The translations under genes and the position numbers were made by a program. A stretch of 6,122 nt of DNA from Gammaproteobacteria bacterium (GTDB lineage: Bacteria; Pseudomonadota; Gammaproteobacteria; Steroidobacterales; Steroidobacteraceae), in NCBI GenBank assembly GCA_027451085.1, contig DAIDKA010000342.1:1-6122 (forward strand), given 5' to 3'. This document shows, piece by piece, positions 1 to 6,122 of the stretch (within the stretch, counting starts at the first letter, position 1; every line of letters starts with the position of its first letter). Under the pieces are notes generated by a model. That model was not told the origin of the DNA. It did no database searches and worked only from the letters and a program-made list of their open reading frames with translations.

Positions 1-587
1 CCGTTGATGAACTGCGCGCCCAGGCGCGACCACAAGCCCGGCTGCGGGCGGCCGACATACGGGCAGGTCACGATGCCCGTACGCGGGTCGAGCAGCGGGG
101 TGACCACGCGCCGCAGGTAGTCGCGCGGCACGCTGATGTCGCTGTCGGCGATGACGATGTAGTCGTGCGCGGCCCGGCGCATGGCATTGGCGAGGTTGCT
201 GACCTTGTTGTTGCTGCCGTGGCGGGTGGCATCCACCACCAGCAGGAGGTCGAGCGCCGGGAATTCCCGCTGCAGCCGCTGTACTACGGCGACGGCAGGG
301 TCGGCCGCATCACGCACGGCAAACACGACCTGCACCTGCTCGACGTCCTGCTCGCAGAAAGTGCGCAGGCTTTCGTACAGCCCCGGCTCAGCCCCGTAAA
401 GCGGCTTGAGGACGGTGACGGGAGGCACGGTGCGGGCGGGTGGGCGCCCGCGGGGGCGTAATACGGACCCCAGGCAGGCAAAACCAGCGTAGCCTGCTGC
501 GATCAAGCTAAGCGTGGTACCGATACCCGCGAACCAGACGTGGCTTGCAAGCAACGCTGGCATGCTGGTTTCAATGGCGGGTATCAT
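1..587 (-). CDS. hpnI: Hopanoid glycosyltransferase HpnI, GT2 family (partial, N-terminal 195 codons)
   Basis: Reading the minus strand from the ATG at 587 gives an open frame that runs off the left edge after 195 full codons, so the C-terminal half (family length is roughly 380 residues) lies outside. Residues about 12-42 are hydrophobic and look like an N-terminal membrane segment. The catalytic GT2 domain follows, with VTVLKPLYGAEPGLYE (about 57-72) and FCEQD (77-81), both typical of the HpnI/ceramide-glucosyltransferase-like branch. Next come GSNNKVSNLANAM (124-136) and the metal/nucleotide-binding ADSD motif (147-150). HpnI is known as the enzyme that transfers N-acetylglucosamine to bacteriohopanetetrol at the inner membrane, before HpnK and HpnJ act. 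An in-frame TGA lies upstream and no other start codon falls between it and 587, so 587 is the earliest start. ATG 563 is a possible later start. Neither has a good Shine-Dalgarno. The divergent hpnH supports the assignment over a generic ceramide glucosyltransferase. Confidence 0.88.
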   Translation of the reverse strand, partial: MIPAIETSMPALLASHVWFAGIGTTLSLIAAGYAGFACLGSVLRPRGRPPARTVPPVTVLKPLYGAEPGLYESLRTFCEQDVEQVQVVFAVRDAADPAVAVVQRLQREFPALDLLLVVDATRHGSNNKVSNLANAMRRAAHDYIVIADSDISVPRDYLRRVVTPLLDPRTGIVTCPYVGRPQPGLWSRLGAQFIN

Positions 588-678
588 GTGACGTTTCTGG
601 GACCGATCCTTTCAGTAGCGGCCATTATGACGTGCTGATCTTACATCGGGCTTTCCCATAGATCACACAGGAGTGCGC
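588..678. promoter_or_regulatory. Divergent intergenic region between hpnI and hpnH
   Basis: This 91-base gap lies between two divergent start codons and must carry the promoter for hpnI, and probably the one for hpnH-ispA. The clearest element is on the minus strand: the complement of 624-629 reads CATAAT, five of six matches to the -10 consensus. It would start transcription near 616 and give hpnI a leader of about 28 bases. No convincing -35 lies at the right distance. I could not pick a sigma70 promoter for hpnH. TGACGT occurs twice in direct orientation (589-594 and 628-633), which may be chance. Confidence 0.35.
669..673 (+). promoter_or_regulatory. Ribosome binding site of hpnH
   Basis: AGGAG lies five bases before the ATG at 679. 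This spacing favours ATG 679 over the GTG at 673, which overlaps the AGGAG itself. It therefore sets the start of HpnH two codons downstream of the longest reading frame. Confidence 0.75.
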
Positions 679-1839
679 ATGGGCATACCGCTCATCCAAC
701 AGTTCAAAATTGCGAGCTACATCGTGGGGCGCAAGCTCGCCCGGGACCGGCACTACCCCTTGGTGCTGATGCTCGAACCCTTGTTTCAATGCAACCTCGC
801 CTGCGCCGGTTGCGGCAAGATCGACTATCCGAAGGAGATCCTGCAGAAGCGCGTCAGCGTCGAGGATGCCCTCAAGGCCGTGGATGACTGCGGTGCGCCG
901 ATCGTTTCCATCCCCGGTGGCGAGCCGCTGATACACAAGGACATGCCGCAGATCGTCGCTGGCATAGTCGCGTGCAGGAAGTTCGTCTACCTGTGCACCA
1001 ACGCCATCCTGCTGGCCAAGCACATCGACGACTACAAACCCTCGCCTTACCTCACGTTCTCTGTCCACCTGGACGGCAACGAAGCACGCCACGACGAATC
1101 CGTGTGCCAGGAAGGCGTGTATGAGAAGGCCACCGCTGCCATCAAGCTGGCGCGCTCCAAGGGCTTCCGCGTCACGATCAACTGCACGCTGTTCAGCGGC
1201 GAAGACCCGGACGAGGTGGCCTCTTTCTTCGACACCGCCATGGACCTGGGGATCGAGGGCATCACGGTGTCGCCCGGTTTCAGCTATGAGCACGCGCCGC
1301 GCCAGGACGTGTTCCTGGGCCGCAGCGCCAGCAAGCGCCTGTTCCGCGAAGTGTTCAAGCGCCAGAAGGAGGGCCGCAAGACAGGCGCCTCCAAGCGCAA
1401 GTGGGCCTTCAACCAGTCGTCGCTGTTCCTGGACTTCCTCGCCGGCAACCAGTCCTACGAGTGCACGCCCTGGAGCAACCCCACGTACAACGTCTTTGGC
1501 TGGCAGCGTCCCTGCTACCTGCTGACGGACGAGGGCTATGCCCCCACGTACAAGTCCCTGATCGAGGACACCAACTGGGACAACTACGGCGTTGGCAACA
1601 ATCCCAAATGCAACAACTGCATGGCGCACTGCGGTTTCGAGGGCACGGCGGTGAACGATGCCTTTGCGCATCCGCTGAAGGCGATGCTGGTGTCGCTGCG
1701 CGGACCTTCGATTTCAGGTCCCATGGCGCCTGATCCCGCCATCAACTACGACAGCAACACCCTGCCGGACGTGCCGGCGCGTGAGATTGCCATTCCGCTC
1801 GACGCCATCAAGCGCCCCGGCAGCAAGGCGGAAGGCTAG
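679..1839 (+). CDS. hpnH: Adenosylhopane synthase HpnH (B12-independent-type radical SAM protein)
   Basis: The 386-residue product matches the HpnH family over its whole length. HpnH couples the 5'-deoxyadenosyl radical from SAM to the hopene double bond, giving adenosylhopane, the first step in making C35 extended hopanoids. The N-terminus (MGIPLIQQ, then YPLVLMLEPLFQCNLACAGC) is characteristic. The radical SAM cluster cysteines are C38, C42 and C45 (CxxxCxxC), and a SAM-binding GGE motif is at 80-82 within SIPGGEPL. The C-terminal third corresponds to the HpnH-associated DUF3463-type region. It carries more cysteines: C262 (ECTPW), C279 (RPCYLL) and a CxxCxxxC at 311-318. The ATG at 679 is chosen for its AGGAG. 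ispA begins 3 bases after the stop, so the two are very likely cotranscribed. A paralogous hopanoid radical SAM enzyme (HpnJ) is less likely, because HpnJ binds B12 and has a different N-terminus. Confidence 0.95.
   Translation: MGIPLIQQFKIASYIVGRKLARDRHYPLVLMLEPLFQCNLACAGCGKIDYPKEILQKRVSVEDALKAVDDCGAPIVSIPGGEPLIHKDMPQIVAGIVACRKFVYLCTNAILLAKHIDDYKPSPYLTFSVHLDGNEARHDESVCQEGVYEKATAAIKLARSKGFRVTINCTLFSGEDPDEVASFFDTAMDLGIEGITVSPGFSYEHAPRQDVFLGRSASKRLFREVFKRQKEGRKTGASKRKWAFNQSSLFLDFLAGNQSYECTPWSNPTYNVFGWQRPCYLLTDEGYAPTYKSLIEDTNWDNYGVGNNPKCNNCMAHCGFEGTAVNDAFAHPLKAMLVSLRGPSISGPMAPDPAINYDSNTLPDVPAREIAIPLDAIKRPGSKAEG
1830..1835 (+). promoter_or_regulatory. Ribosome binding site supporting the TTG start of ispA
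   Basis: GGAAGG sits inside the last codons of hpnH, seven bases before the TTG at 1843. The spacing fits a Shine-Dalgarno. This is the main argument for accepting the unusual TTG start and for translational coupling with hpnH. Confidence 0.55.
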
Positions 1840-1842
1840 GTC

Positions 1843-2757
1843 TTGGCTTCGCAGTCTCCCGGGCTGACCGCTTTCGGCCAGCAGCTGACCGCATGGCAGG
1901 AACGGATGGAGCAGGCGCTGGCAGCAAGGCTGCCGGCCGCCGATGCGGTGCCGGCCCGCCTGCACGAGGCGATGCGCTACAGCGTGCTCGGCGGCGGCAA
2001 GCGCATCCGCCCGGCCCTGGTGTTTGCGACCGGGCGCGCGGTGGGCCTCCACGAGGAGCAGGTCGAGGCCGCTGCCTGCGCCATCGAGATGATCCACGTC
2101 TACTCGCTGGTGCATGATGATCTGCCGGCGATGGACGACGACGACCTGCGTCGTGGCCGGCCCACCTGTCACAAGGCCTTCGACGAGGCCACTGCCATCC
2201 TGGTCGGGGATGCGTTGCAGCCGCTGGCCTTCGAACTGCTGGCGAACGATGCCAGGCTGCCGGCGGACCCGGCGGTGCGCCTGAAGCTCGTGCAGTTGCT
2301 GGCCATGGCCAGCGGCACCTTCGGCATGGTCGGTGGCCAGGCCATCGACCTGTCGGTCGAGGGCCGCAGGATCAGCATCGAGGAGGTCGAGGACCTGCAC
2401 GCGCGCAAGACCGGTGCGCTGATCCGGGTGAGCGTCATGATGGCGGCGGCCTGCCAGCCGCAGCTGCCGGCGGAACTGACCGCGCGCCTGTTGAAGTACT
2501 CACAGGCCATCGGGCTGGCGTTCCAGATCCAGGATGATCTGCTGGACGTCCTGGGTGACACCGCCACGCTGGGCAAGGCCGCCGGCGCCGACAGCATGCA
2601 CAACAAGCCCACGCATCCGGCAATGATCGGCATCGAGGCCTCGCAGGAGCGCGTGAAGCTGCTGCACGCCGAGGCGCTCGCCGCGCTCGAACCCTTCGGT
2701 GACAAGGCCGATGCCCTGCGCCTGCTCGCCGAGTGGCTGTTGAAGCGTAATCACTGA
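1843..2757 (+). CDS. ispA: Farnesyl diphosphate synthase (geranyltranstransferase)
   Basis: The 304-residue product is a short-chain trans-prenyltransferase. It condenses IPP with DMAPP and then with GPP to make FPP in the cytosol. Motifs in order: GGKRIRP (51-57, diphosphate binding); first aspartate-rich motif DDLPAMD (92-98) followed by RRGRPTCH; HARKTG (186-191); second aspartate-rich motif DDLLD (231-235); and GKAAGAD (244-250). The residues just before the first aspartate motif (HVYSLVHDD) match the bacterial FPP synthase pattern of E. coli IspA, which favours FPP over geranylgeranyl diphosphate. Length is normal. The start is TTG at 1843. The first in-frame ATG (codon 22, at 1906) would remove a segment that aligns with the family N-terminus. 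FPP is the precursor of squalene and so of hopanoids, which gives the coupling to hpnH a metabolic logic. Neither dxs nor xseB, frequent ispA neighbours, is adjacent. Confidence 0.94.
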   Translation: MASQSPGLTAFGQQLTAWQERMEQALAARLPAADAVPARLHEAMRYSVLGGGKRIRPALVFATGRAVGLHEEQVEAAACAIEMIHVYSLVHDDLPAMDDDDLRRGRPTCHKAFDEATAILVGDALQPLAFELLANDARLPADPAVRLKLVQLLAMASGTFGMVGGQAIDLSVEGRRISIEEVEDLHARKTGALIRVSVMMAAACQPQLPAELTARLLKYSQAIGLAFQIQDDLLDVLGDTATLGKAAGADSMHNKPTHPAMIGIEASQERVKLLHAEALAALEPFGDKADALRLLAEWLLKRNH

Positions 2758-2809
2758 CGATGCAGGTCCTGCAACGGACATTGTGCGGTCTGCTGCCGCT
2801 GTTCAGCGC
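2758..2809. other. Convergent gap between ispA and the FimX-like gene
   Basis: The 52 bases between the two facing stop codons contain a short inverted repeat, TGCAGGTCCTGCA (2761-2773). As RNA it would form a 5-bp stem with a 3-base loop. No T-run follows on either strand, so it is not a recognisable intrinsic terminator. I see nothing else here. Confidence 0.4.
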
Positions 2810-4909
2810 TTACGCGTGCAGCACGATCTCTTCAGGCATGTGCACCAGGTAGCCCTGCAGGTACTGCACCCCGAGCTGCCACAGCACTGCCATGGTGTTG
2901 GCGTCTTCGACGCGCTCCGCGATGGTCTCGATTTTGCGCGCCGTGGCCGCCTCGACCAGTTGCTTCACCCGCTGCTGCAGGTCCGGGCTCGAAGTCAGGC
3001 CCTGCACCACCGCGCCGTCGATCTTGACGAAGTCCAGCTTGAGCACGGACAGCAGCGACTGCGCGTTGGGTTCACTGCCGAAACTCTCGATGGCGAAGCG
3101 GAAGCCGCGGGTGTGCAGGTCCTCCGACAGCTTCTGCACCAGCCGCAGGTGCCTGGTGACCATCTCCGCCGTGGCCTGGAAGCACAGCCGCTGCGGGTCG
3201 GCGCGCGAGCTGCGCACCTGGTTGTCCACCCAGCCGAGGAATGATCCGTCCTTCAGGGTGTCCTGTGACAGCCGCACGAACAGGCAACCGGGCTTGCGCA
3301 CGGCCGCAAACGCCAGCGAGGCGCCCACAACCCAACGGTCGATGTTCTTCAGCATGTCGTGGCGCTCGGCTGCGGGCAGAAACTGCGCGGGCAGGATTTC
3401 CTGGCCGGTCTCATCGAGCATGCGCACCAGCACGTCGAACATGCCGCAGTCCACGCCCTGGAGGCTGGCGATGGGCTGCTGCACCAGCCGGAAGCGGTTT
3501 TCCATCAGCGCCAGGCGGATGCGCTTGATCCAGGTGTCGTCCTGCGCCCGCTCATCAGCGCTGTCAACCAGCACGACCCTGCCGGTGTCCTGCTTCTGTG
3601 AGCTGCGGCAGGCCTCCTGCGCCTTGGATATGGCCGCATCGATGGCCTGCCGGGCGGCACCGTCCGGCTGGCCGACGCAGTTCGGGGCGCTGGCGATGCC
3701 CACCGTGCAGGTCATCGTGTCCTGCGTGGCGGCTGCGCTGGTGCCGTGCTTTGCCACACGCGCCGCAAGCTGGGTACCCCAGGCCTCGACATCGCGTTCG
3801 TTGCCGCGTTCGAGCAGCACCAGGAAGCTGACGCCGCCCAGCCGGCCGAAGAGCTCGTTCGGATGCAGCCCCTCGCGCAGCTGCTGGATGAAGCCGTCGA
3901 GCACGGCCTCGCTGCTGAACACCCCGACGTTGCGTTCCACCCCGGCAAAGTGATCGGGCTTGACCACGGCGAACCAGCGTCCGCCACCGGGCACAGGAGT
4001 CTTCATCCGCTCGATGACGGCCTGCAGCAGCGGCATGCGGTGCAGCAGGCCCGTGCCCGGATCGTGTTGCACGACATCGGCCAGTTGTTCCTCCAGCCTG
4101 GGTTCGTCGTCGACCCGCGCGGCATGGATGATGAGTCGCACGCTGGGTTCGCCGTCGTGCTCGCCCAGCGCCAGCATGAGGTCGGTGGTGCGGTAGCTGC
4201 CGTCGGCCACGCGCAGGCTCGCGGACAGGGGGTGATCGTTCCAGCGGCCCTGCAGGCAGGCGGTCAGGGCGCCGCGCAGGGCCACGTGGTGCGAGGGCTC
4301 GATCAGGTCCATGATCGGCTGGCCCAGCAGGGTCTGCGGTTCGAAACCGAGCAGGGCCAGCCAGGAGGAGTTGGCGTCCACCAGGATGCCTTCCTGGACC
4401 TGGGCGATGGCGTCATTGGAACGCTGCAGCACCGAGGTCAGCTGGCGGCGTGCGTCGCGCGCCGTACGTAGCGTGTTCTGCAAGGCGCGCTCCAGGCGAT
4501 GGGCCCGCAGTTCGCGTTCGATCACGGCGGCAAGACGCGAGCTGCCACCCACGCAGACGACATCGCGCGCGCCGAGGCGCATCGCGCCGGCGATGCGGTC
4601 GTCGCTGGTGTTGGTGTCCACCACGACGATGGGCAGTGCGCGGGCGCGTTGGTCCCGCACAGCGGCGGCAGCCTTGAGGTCCTCGTCCGAGGGGGCCACG
4701 TACAGCACCAGGTCCGGGTTGACCGTGGACAGGGCATCGCCGAACTCGCGCAGCCCCGGGACCCAGCTGCAGTGCACGGCGAGGCCCGCGCGGCGCAGGA
4801 TGCCGTTGAGCTCCTCGACGGGGTTGCGCGAGGCGGACAGGACGATCAGCGGTACGGGGTTCTGTTCCGACAAGGCAGGTATGTCCAGGGTCAGGAGCGT
4901 GGTCTGCAA
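2810..4909 (-). CDS. FimX-like degenerate REC-PAS-GGDEF-EAL protein, probable c-di-GMP effector
   Basis: The 699-residue protein has the domain order and almost the length of Pseudomonas FimX (about 690 residues), a polar c-di-GMP receptor needed for type IV pilus assembly. Residues about 20-140 form a receiver-like domain without the phospho-acceptor: the position after PDLVLY is valine 71. A PAS domain spans about 160-265 (RSNDAIAQVQEGILVDAN). The GGDEF domain (about 275-445) has GGVSF at 358-362 instead of GG(D/E)EF. The EAL domain (about 455-695) has FDVLVR at 491-496 in place of EALLR, FVRLS (544-548) where active enzymes have the metal-binding Asn, FQAT for the ELTE-type Glu, and ESFG (608-611) for DDFG. 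FVKIDG (627-632) and QGY remain. Both enzyme activities are therefore probably lost, and ligand binding by the EAL fold is the likely role. No membrane segments are seen. The start is uncertain: TTG 4909 is the first start codon after an in-frame stop and has no clear Shine-Dalgarno. epmB lies 44 bases upstream on the same strand. Confidence 0.85.
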   Translation of the reverse strand: MQTTLLTLDIPALSEQNPVPLIVLSASRNPVEELNGILRRAGLAVHCSWVPGLREFGDALSTVNPDLVLYVAPSDEDLKAAAAVRDQRARALPIVVVDTNTSDDRIAGAMRLGARDVVCVGGSSRLAAVIERELRAHRLERALQNTLRTARDARRQLTSVLQRSNDAIAQVQEGILVDANSSWLALLGFEPQTLLGQPIMDLIEPSHHVALRGALTACLQGRWNDHPLSASLRVADGSYRTTDLMLALGEHDGEPSVRLIIHAARVDDEPRLEEQLADVVQHDPGTGLLHRMPLLQAVIERMKTPVPGGGRWFAVVKPDHFAGVERNVGVFSSEAVLDGFIQQLREGLHPNELFGRLGGVSFLVLLERGNERDVEAWGTQLAARVAKHGTSAAATQDTMTCTVGIASAPNCVGQPDGAARQAIDAAISKAQEACRSSQKQDTGRVVLVDSADERAQDDTWIKRIRLALMENRFRLVQQPIASLQGVDCGMFDVLVRMLDETGQEILPAQFLPAAERHDMLKNIDRWVVGASLAFAAVRKPGCLFVRLSQDTLKDGSFLGWVDNQVRSSRADPQRLCFQATAEMVTRHLRLVQKLSEDLHTRGFRFAIESFGSEPNAQSLLSVLKLDFVKIDGAVVQGLTSSPDLQQRVKQLVEAATARKIETIAERVEDANTMAVLWQLGVQYLQGYLVHMPEEIVLHA

Positions 4910-4931
4910 CGCGGTTCAGTGTAGAACGTGC

Positions 4932-4947
4932 CGTCGGCTGACCGACG
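4932..4947 (-). other. Short inverted repeat between epmB and the FimX-like gene
   Basis: CGTCGG-CTGA-CCGACG is a perfect 6-bp GC-rich stem with a 4-base loop, just after the epmB stop. On the minus strand it is followed by GCACGTTC rather than a U-run, so intrinsic termination would be weak. It could be an RNA processing or partial termination signal between the two genes, or chance in GC-rich DNA. Confidence 0.3.
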
Positions 4948-4953
4948 TGAGAC

Positions 4954-5991
4954 TCATCTCACAATCCAAGGGATGCGCGGTGAGAGCGGCGTTTTACCGG
5001 CTGCATGCGGGATTTCGCGGACCAGTCGCGGGACAAGGTAGCCGGAGAGCCTGGCCGCAAGCTGTCCGGCCAGGACCTCCGCCTCGGCGTCCGGTACGTG
5101 GAAGTGGCTGGCGCCGCGCACGCGGTCCGTGGCGTGCAGGTAGTAGGGCACGATGCCGGCATCGAACAGCGCGCAGGACAGCTCGGCGAGTGCCGCCACC
5201 GAGTCGTTCACCCCGCGCAGCAGGACGGTCTGGTTGAGCAGCGTCACACCGGTCTCGCGCAGCGCGGCGGCGGCGGCACGGACCGTGTCGTCGATCTCAT
5301 TGGCGTGGTTTATGTGCAATACCCAGGCCTGGGACCAGGGCAGGCTGCGCACCCAGGCCAGCATTCCCGCATCCACCCGGCTGGGCAGCACCACCGGGGT
5401 GCGGGTGTGGATGCGCAGGCGGCGCACGTGCGGGATGGCGGCCAGGCGGCCGGTGATGGCCGCCAGGCGTGAGTCGCCCAGGACGAGCGGGTCGCCGCCG
5501 GAGAGGATGATCTCCGCAAGGGTCGGATCGGCGGCGATCGCGGCCACCGCCTGCGCCAGCGCGCCGGGCCCGGTCTGCGCGTCGTAGGGGAACTCGCGCC
5601 GGAAGCAGTAGCGGCAGTTGACCGCGCAGGTCGGGGTGGCGATGAGCAGCGCCCGGCCGTGGTACTTGTGCAGCAGCCCGGGGGCCTTCAGGTAATGGCG
5701 CTCGGCCAGCGGGTCGGCCTCGAAGCCGGGCTGCTCGTCCAGTTCGCCGGCCACCGGCAGCACCTGGCGCAGCAGCGGGTCGGCCGGGTCGCCGGGCCGC
5801 ATGCGGGCGACGAAGGCCCGCGGCACGCGCAGGCGGAAGCGGCCCGCGGCCGCGACCGCGGCCGGCAGCAGCGCCGGGTCGAGCCCCAGCGCCTGCAGCA
5901 GCTCGGCGGGCGAGGAGTAGGCCCGGGCGAGGTCTTGCTGCCAGCCGGCGGGGGCGTCCGGCTGGCGGCGGGGGGGCGTTGCCGGTATCAT
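4954..5991 (-). CDS. epmB: EF-P (R)-beta-lysylation protein EpmB (lysine 2,3-aminomutase)
   Basis: The 345-residue product is close to the length of E. coli EpmB/YjeK (342). EpmB is a SAM- and PLP-dependent radical enzyme that turns (S)-alpha-lysine into (R)-beta-lysine, which EpmA then attaches to EF-P. The iron-sulfur cluster motif CAVNCRYCFRR gives cysteines 122, 126 and 129. SGGDPL (164-169) and HTRTPVVLP (195-203) are typical of the lysine aminomutase family. The lysine in GKTPL near the C-terminus (K333) is in the position of the PLP Schiff-base lysine. Clostridial-type lysine 2,3-aminomutases of catabolism are longer (above 400 residues), so the short form and the divergent efp neighbour favour EpmB. 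The ATG at 5991 lacks a Shine-Dalgarno. The stop is followed after 44 bases by the FimX-like gene on the same strand. A run of seven C (coding strand) lies at codons 6-8. Confidence 0.94.
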   Translation of the reverse strand: MIPATPPRRQPDAPAGWQQDLARAYSSPAELLQALGLDPALLPAAVAAAGRFRLRVPRAFVARMRPGDPADPLLRQVLPVAGELDEQPGFEADPLAERHYLKAPGLLHKYHGRALLIATPTCAVNCRYCFRREFPYDAQTGPGALAQAVAAIAADPTLAEIILSGGDPLVLGDSRLAAITGRLAAIPHVRRLRIHTRTPVVLPSRVDAGMLAWVRSLPWSQAWVLHINHANEIDDTVRAAAAALRETGVTLLNQTVLLRGVNDSVAALAELSCALFDAGIVPYYLHATDRVRGASHFHVPDAEAEVLAGQLAARLSGYLVPRLVREIPHAAGKTPLSPRIPWIVR

Positions 5992-6027
5992 TCGCGGCCC
6001 ATTTTAGGCCGGTTGCACGGGAAAGAC
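5986..6027. promoter_or_regulatory. Compact divergent control region between epmB and efp
   Basis: Only 36 bases separate the two start codons. On the minus strand the complement of 6001-6006 reads TAAAAT, five of six matches to a -10 box. It ends about 9 bases before the epmB ATG, so transcription from it would yield an almost leaderless mRNA. On the plus strand TATCAT (5986-5991, five of six) overlaps the epmB start codon and could serve efp. Neither has a good -35, so both are tentative. Confidence 0.3.
6019..6022 (+). promoter_or_regulatory. Probable ribosome binding site of efp
   Basis: GGGA, within GGGAAAG, ends five bases before the ATG at 6028. It is a weak but well-placed Shine-Dalgarno. 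Confidence 0.45.
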
Positions 6028-6122
6028 ATGGCTAGCTACTCCACCAACGAATTCAAATCCGGCATGAAGATCCTGCTGGATGGCGAGCCGTACTCCATCG
6101 TCGAGAACGAGATGGTCAAGCC
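6028..6122 (+). CDS. efp: Elongation factor P (partial, N-terminal 31 codons)
   Basis: The frame from ATG 6028 reaches the right edge after 31 codons. It begins MASYSTNEFKSGMKILLDG and continues with EPYSIVENEMVKP, a clear match to the N-terminal KOW-like domain of bacterial EF-P. EF-P binds between the P and E sites of the ribosome and rescues stalling at consecutive prolines. The modified lysine of this subfamily (position 34 in E. coli, in the PGKGQAF loop) falls just beyond the window. The divergent epmB predicts that it is a lysine and is beta-lysylated, rather than an arginine rhamnosylated by EarP. The missing part should be about 157 residues. Confidence 0.95.
   Translation, partial: MASYSTNEFKSGMKILLDGEPYSIVENEMVK

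Noticed and set aside
577..587. GGTATCAT-type sequence shared by the starts of hpnI (577-587) and epmB (5981-5991)
   Set aside because: The match is short and includes the start codon; on the coding strands it is just ATGATACC, so chance is the simplest explanation.
587..668. CRP-like half sites TGTGA (587-591) and TCACA (664-668)
   Set aside because: They are about 70 bases apart instead of 6, so they do not form one operator.
625..1671. Long minus-strand open frame (348 codons) opposite hpnH
   Set aside because: It is antisense to a gene with full family motifs, shows no recognisable domain, and long open antisense frames are expected in GC-rich genes.
1714..2400. Minus-strand open frame opposite ispA
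   Set aside because: A composition-driven shadow; the plus strand has all prenyltransferase motifs in order.
2761..2773. Inverted repeat as a bidirectional terminator between ispA and the FimX-like gene
   Set aside because: The stem is only 5 bp with no T-run on either side; kept only as a note on the gap.
2810..4909. Calling this gene an active diguanylate cyclase/phosphodiesterase
   Set aside because: Both signature motifs and several metal-binding residues are substituted.
4311..5237. Plus-strand open frame (308 codons) across the FimX-like/epmB junction
   Set aside because: The product is rich in Arg, Ser and Ala with no motifs, and it overlaps two well-supported minus-strand genes.

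Overview
The window reads as a chromosomal segment of a GC-rich (about two-thirds G+C by eye), hopanoid-making gammaproteobacterium. Three things point there: hopanoid side-chain genes (hpnI, hpnH), a FimX-like degenerate GGDEF/EAL protein of the kind that controls type IV pili in pseudomonads and xanthomonads, and an epmB/efp pair, meaning EF-P modified by beta-lysylation. I do not name a genus. Coding density is very high: six genes, no RNA genes, no mobile elements, no CRISPR array and no gene-free stretch longer than about 90 bases.

Layout. Bases 1-587 (minus) hold the N-terminal half of HpnI, a hopanoid glycosyltransferase, cut by the left edge. A 91-base divergent intergenic region follows. 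Then come hpnH (679-1839, plus, radical SAM adenosylhopane synthase) and, 3 bases after its stop, ispA (1843-2757, plus, farnesyl diphosphate synthase from a TTG start). A 52-base convergent gap separates ispA from a minus-strand gene for a 699-residue REC-PAS-GGDEF-EAL protein (2810-4909) in which the catalytic signatures are lost. Upstream of it on the same strand, 44 bases away, is epmB (4954-5991, lysine 2,3-aminomutase for EF-P). epmB is divergent from efp (6028 onward, plus), which is cut by the right edge after 31 codons.

How they work together. IspA makes the C15 precursor (FPP) that is condensed to squalene and cyclised to hopene. HpnH adds an adenosyl group to the hopene skeleton, and HpnI acts later by glycosylating the extended hopanoid. 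The left half is therefore a small hopanoid/isoprenoid locus joining precursor supply to side-chain elaboration. On the right, EpmB makes (R)-beta-lysine for attachment to EF-P, the product of its divergent neighbour, which relieves ribosome stalling at proline runs. The FimX-like protein is probably a c-di-GMP-binding effector rather than an enzyme.

I see no clearly undescribed system. The points most worth a second look are the degenerate FimX-like architecture, the C-terminal cysteine cluster of HpnH, the hpnH-ispA coupling, and the compact epmB/efp divergent control region.
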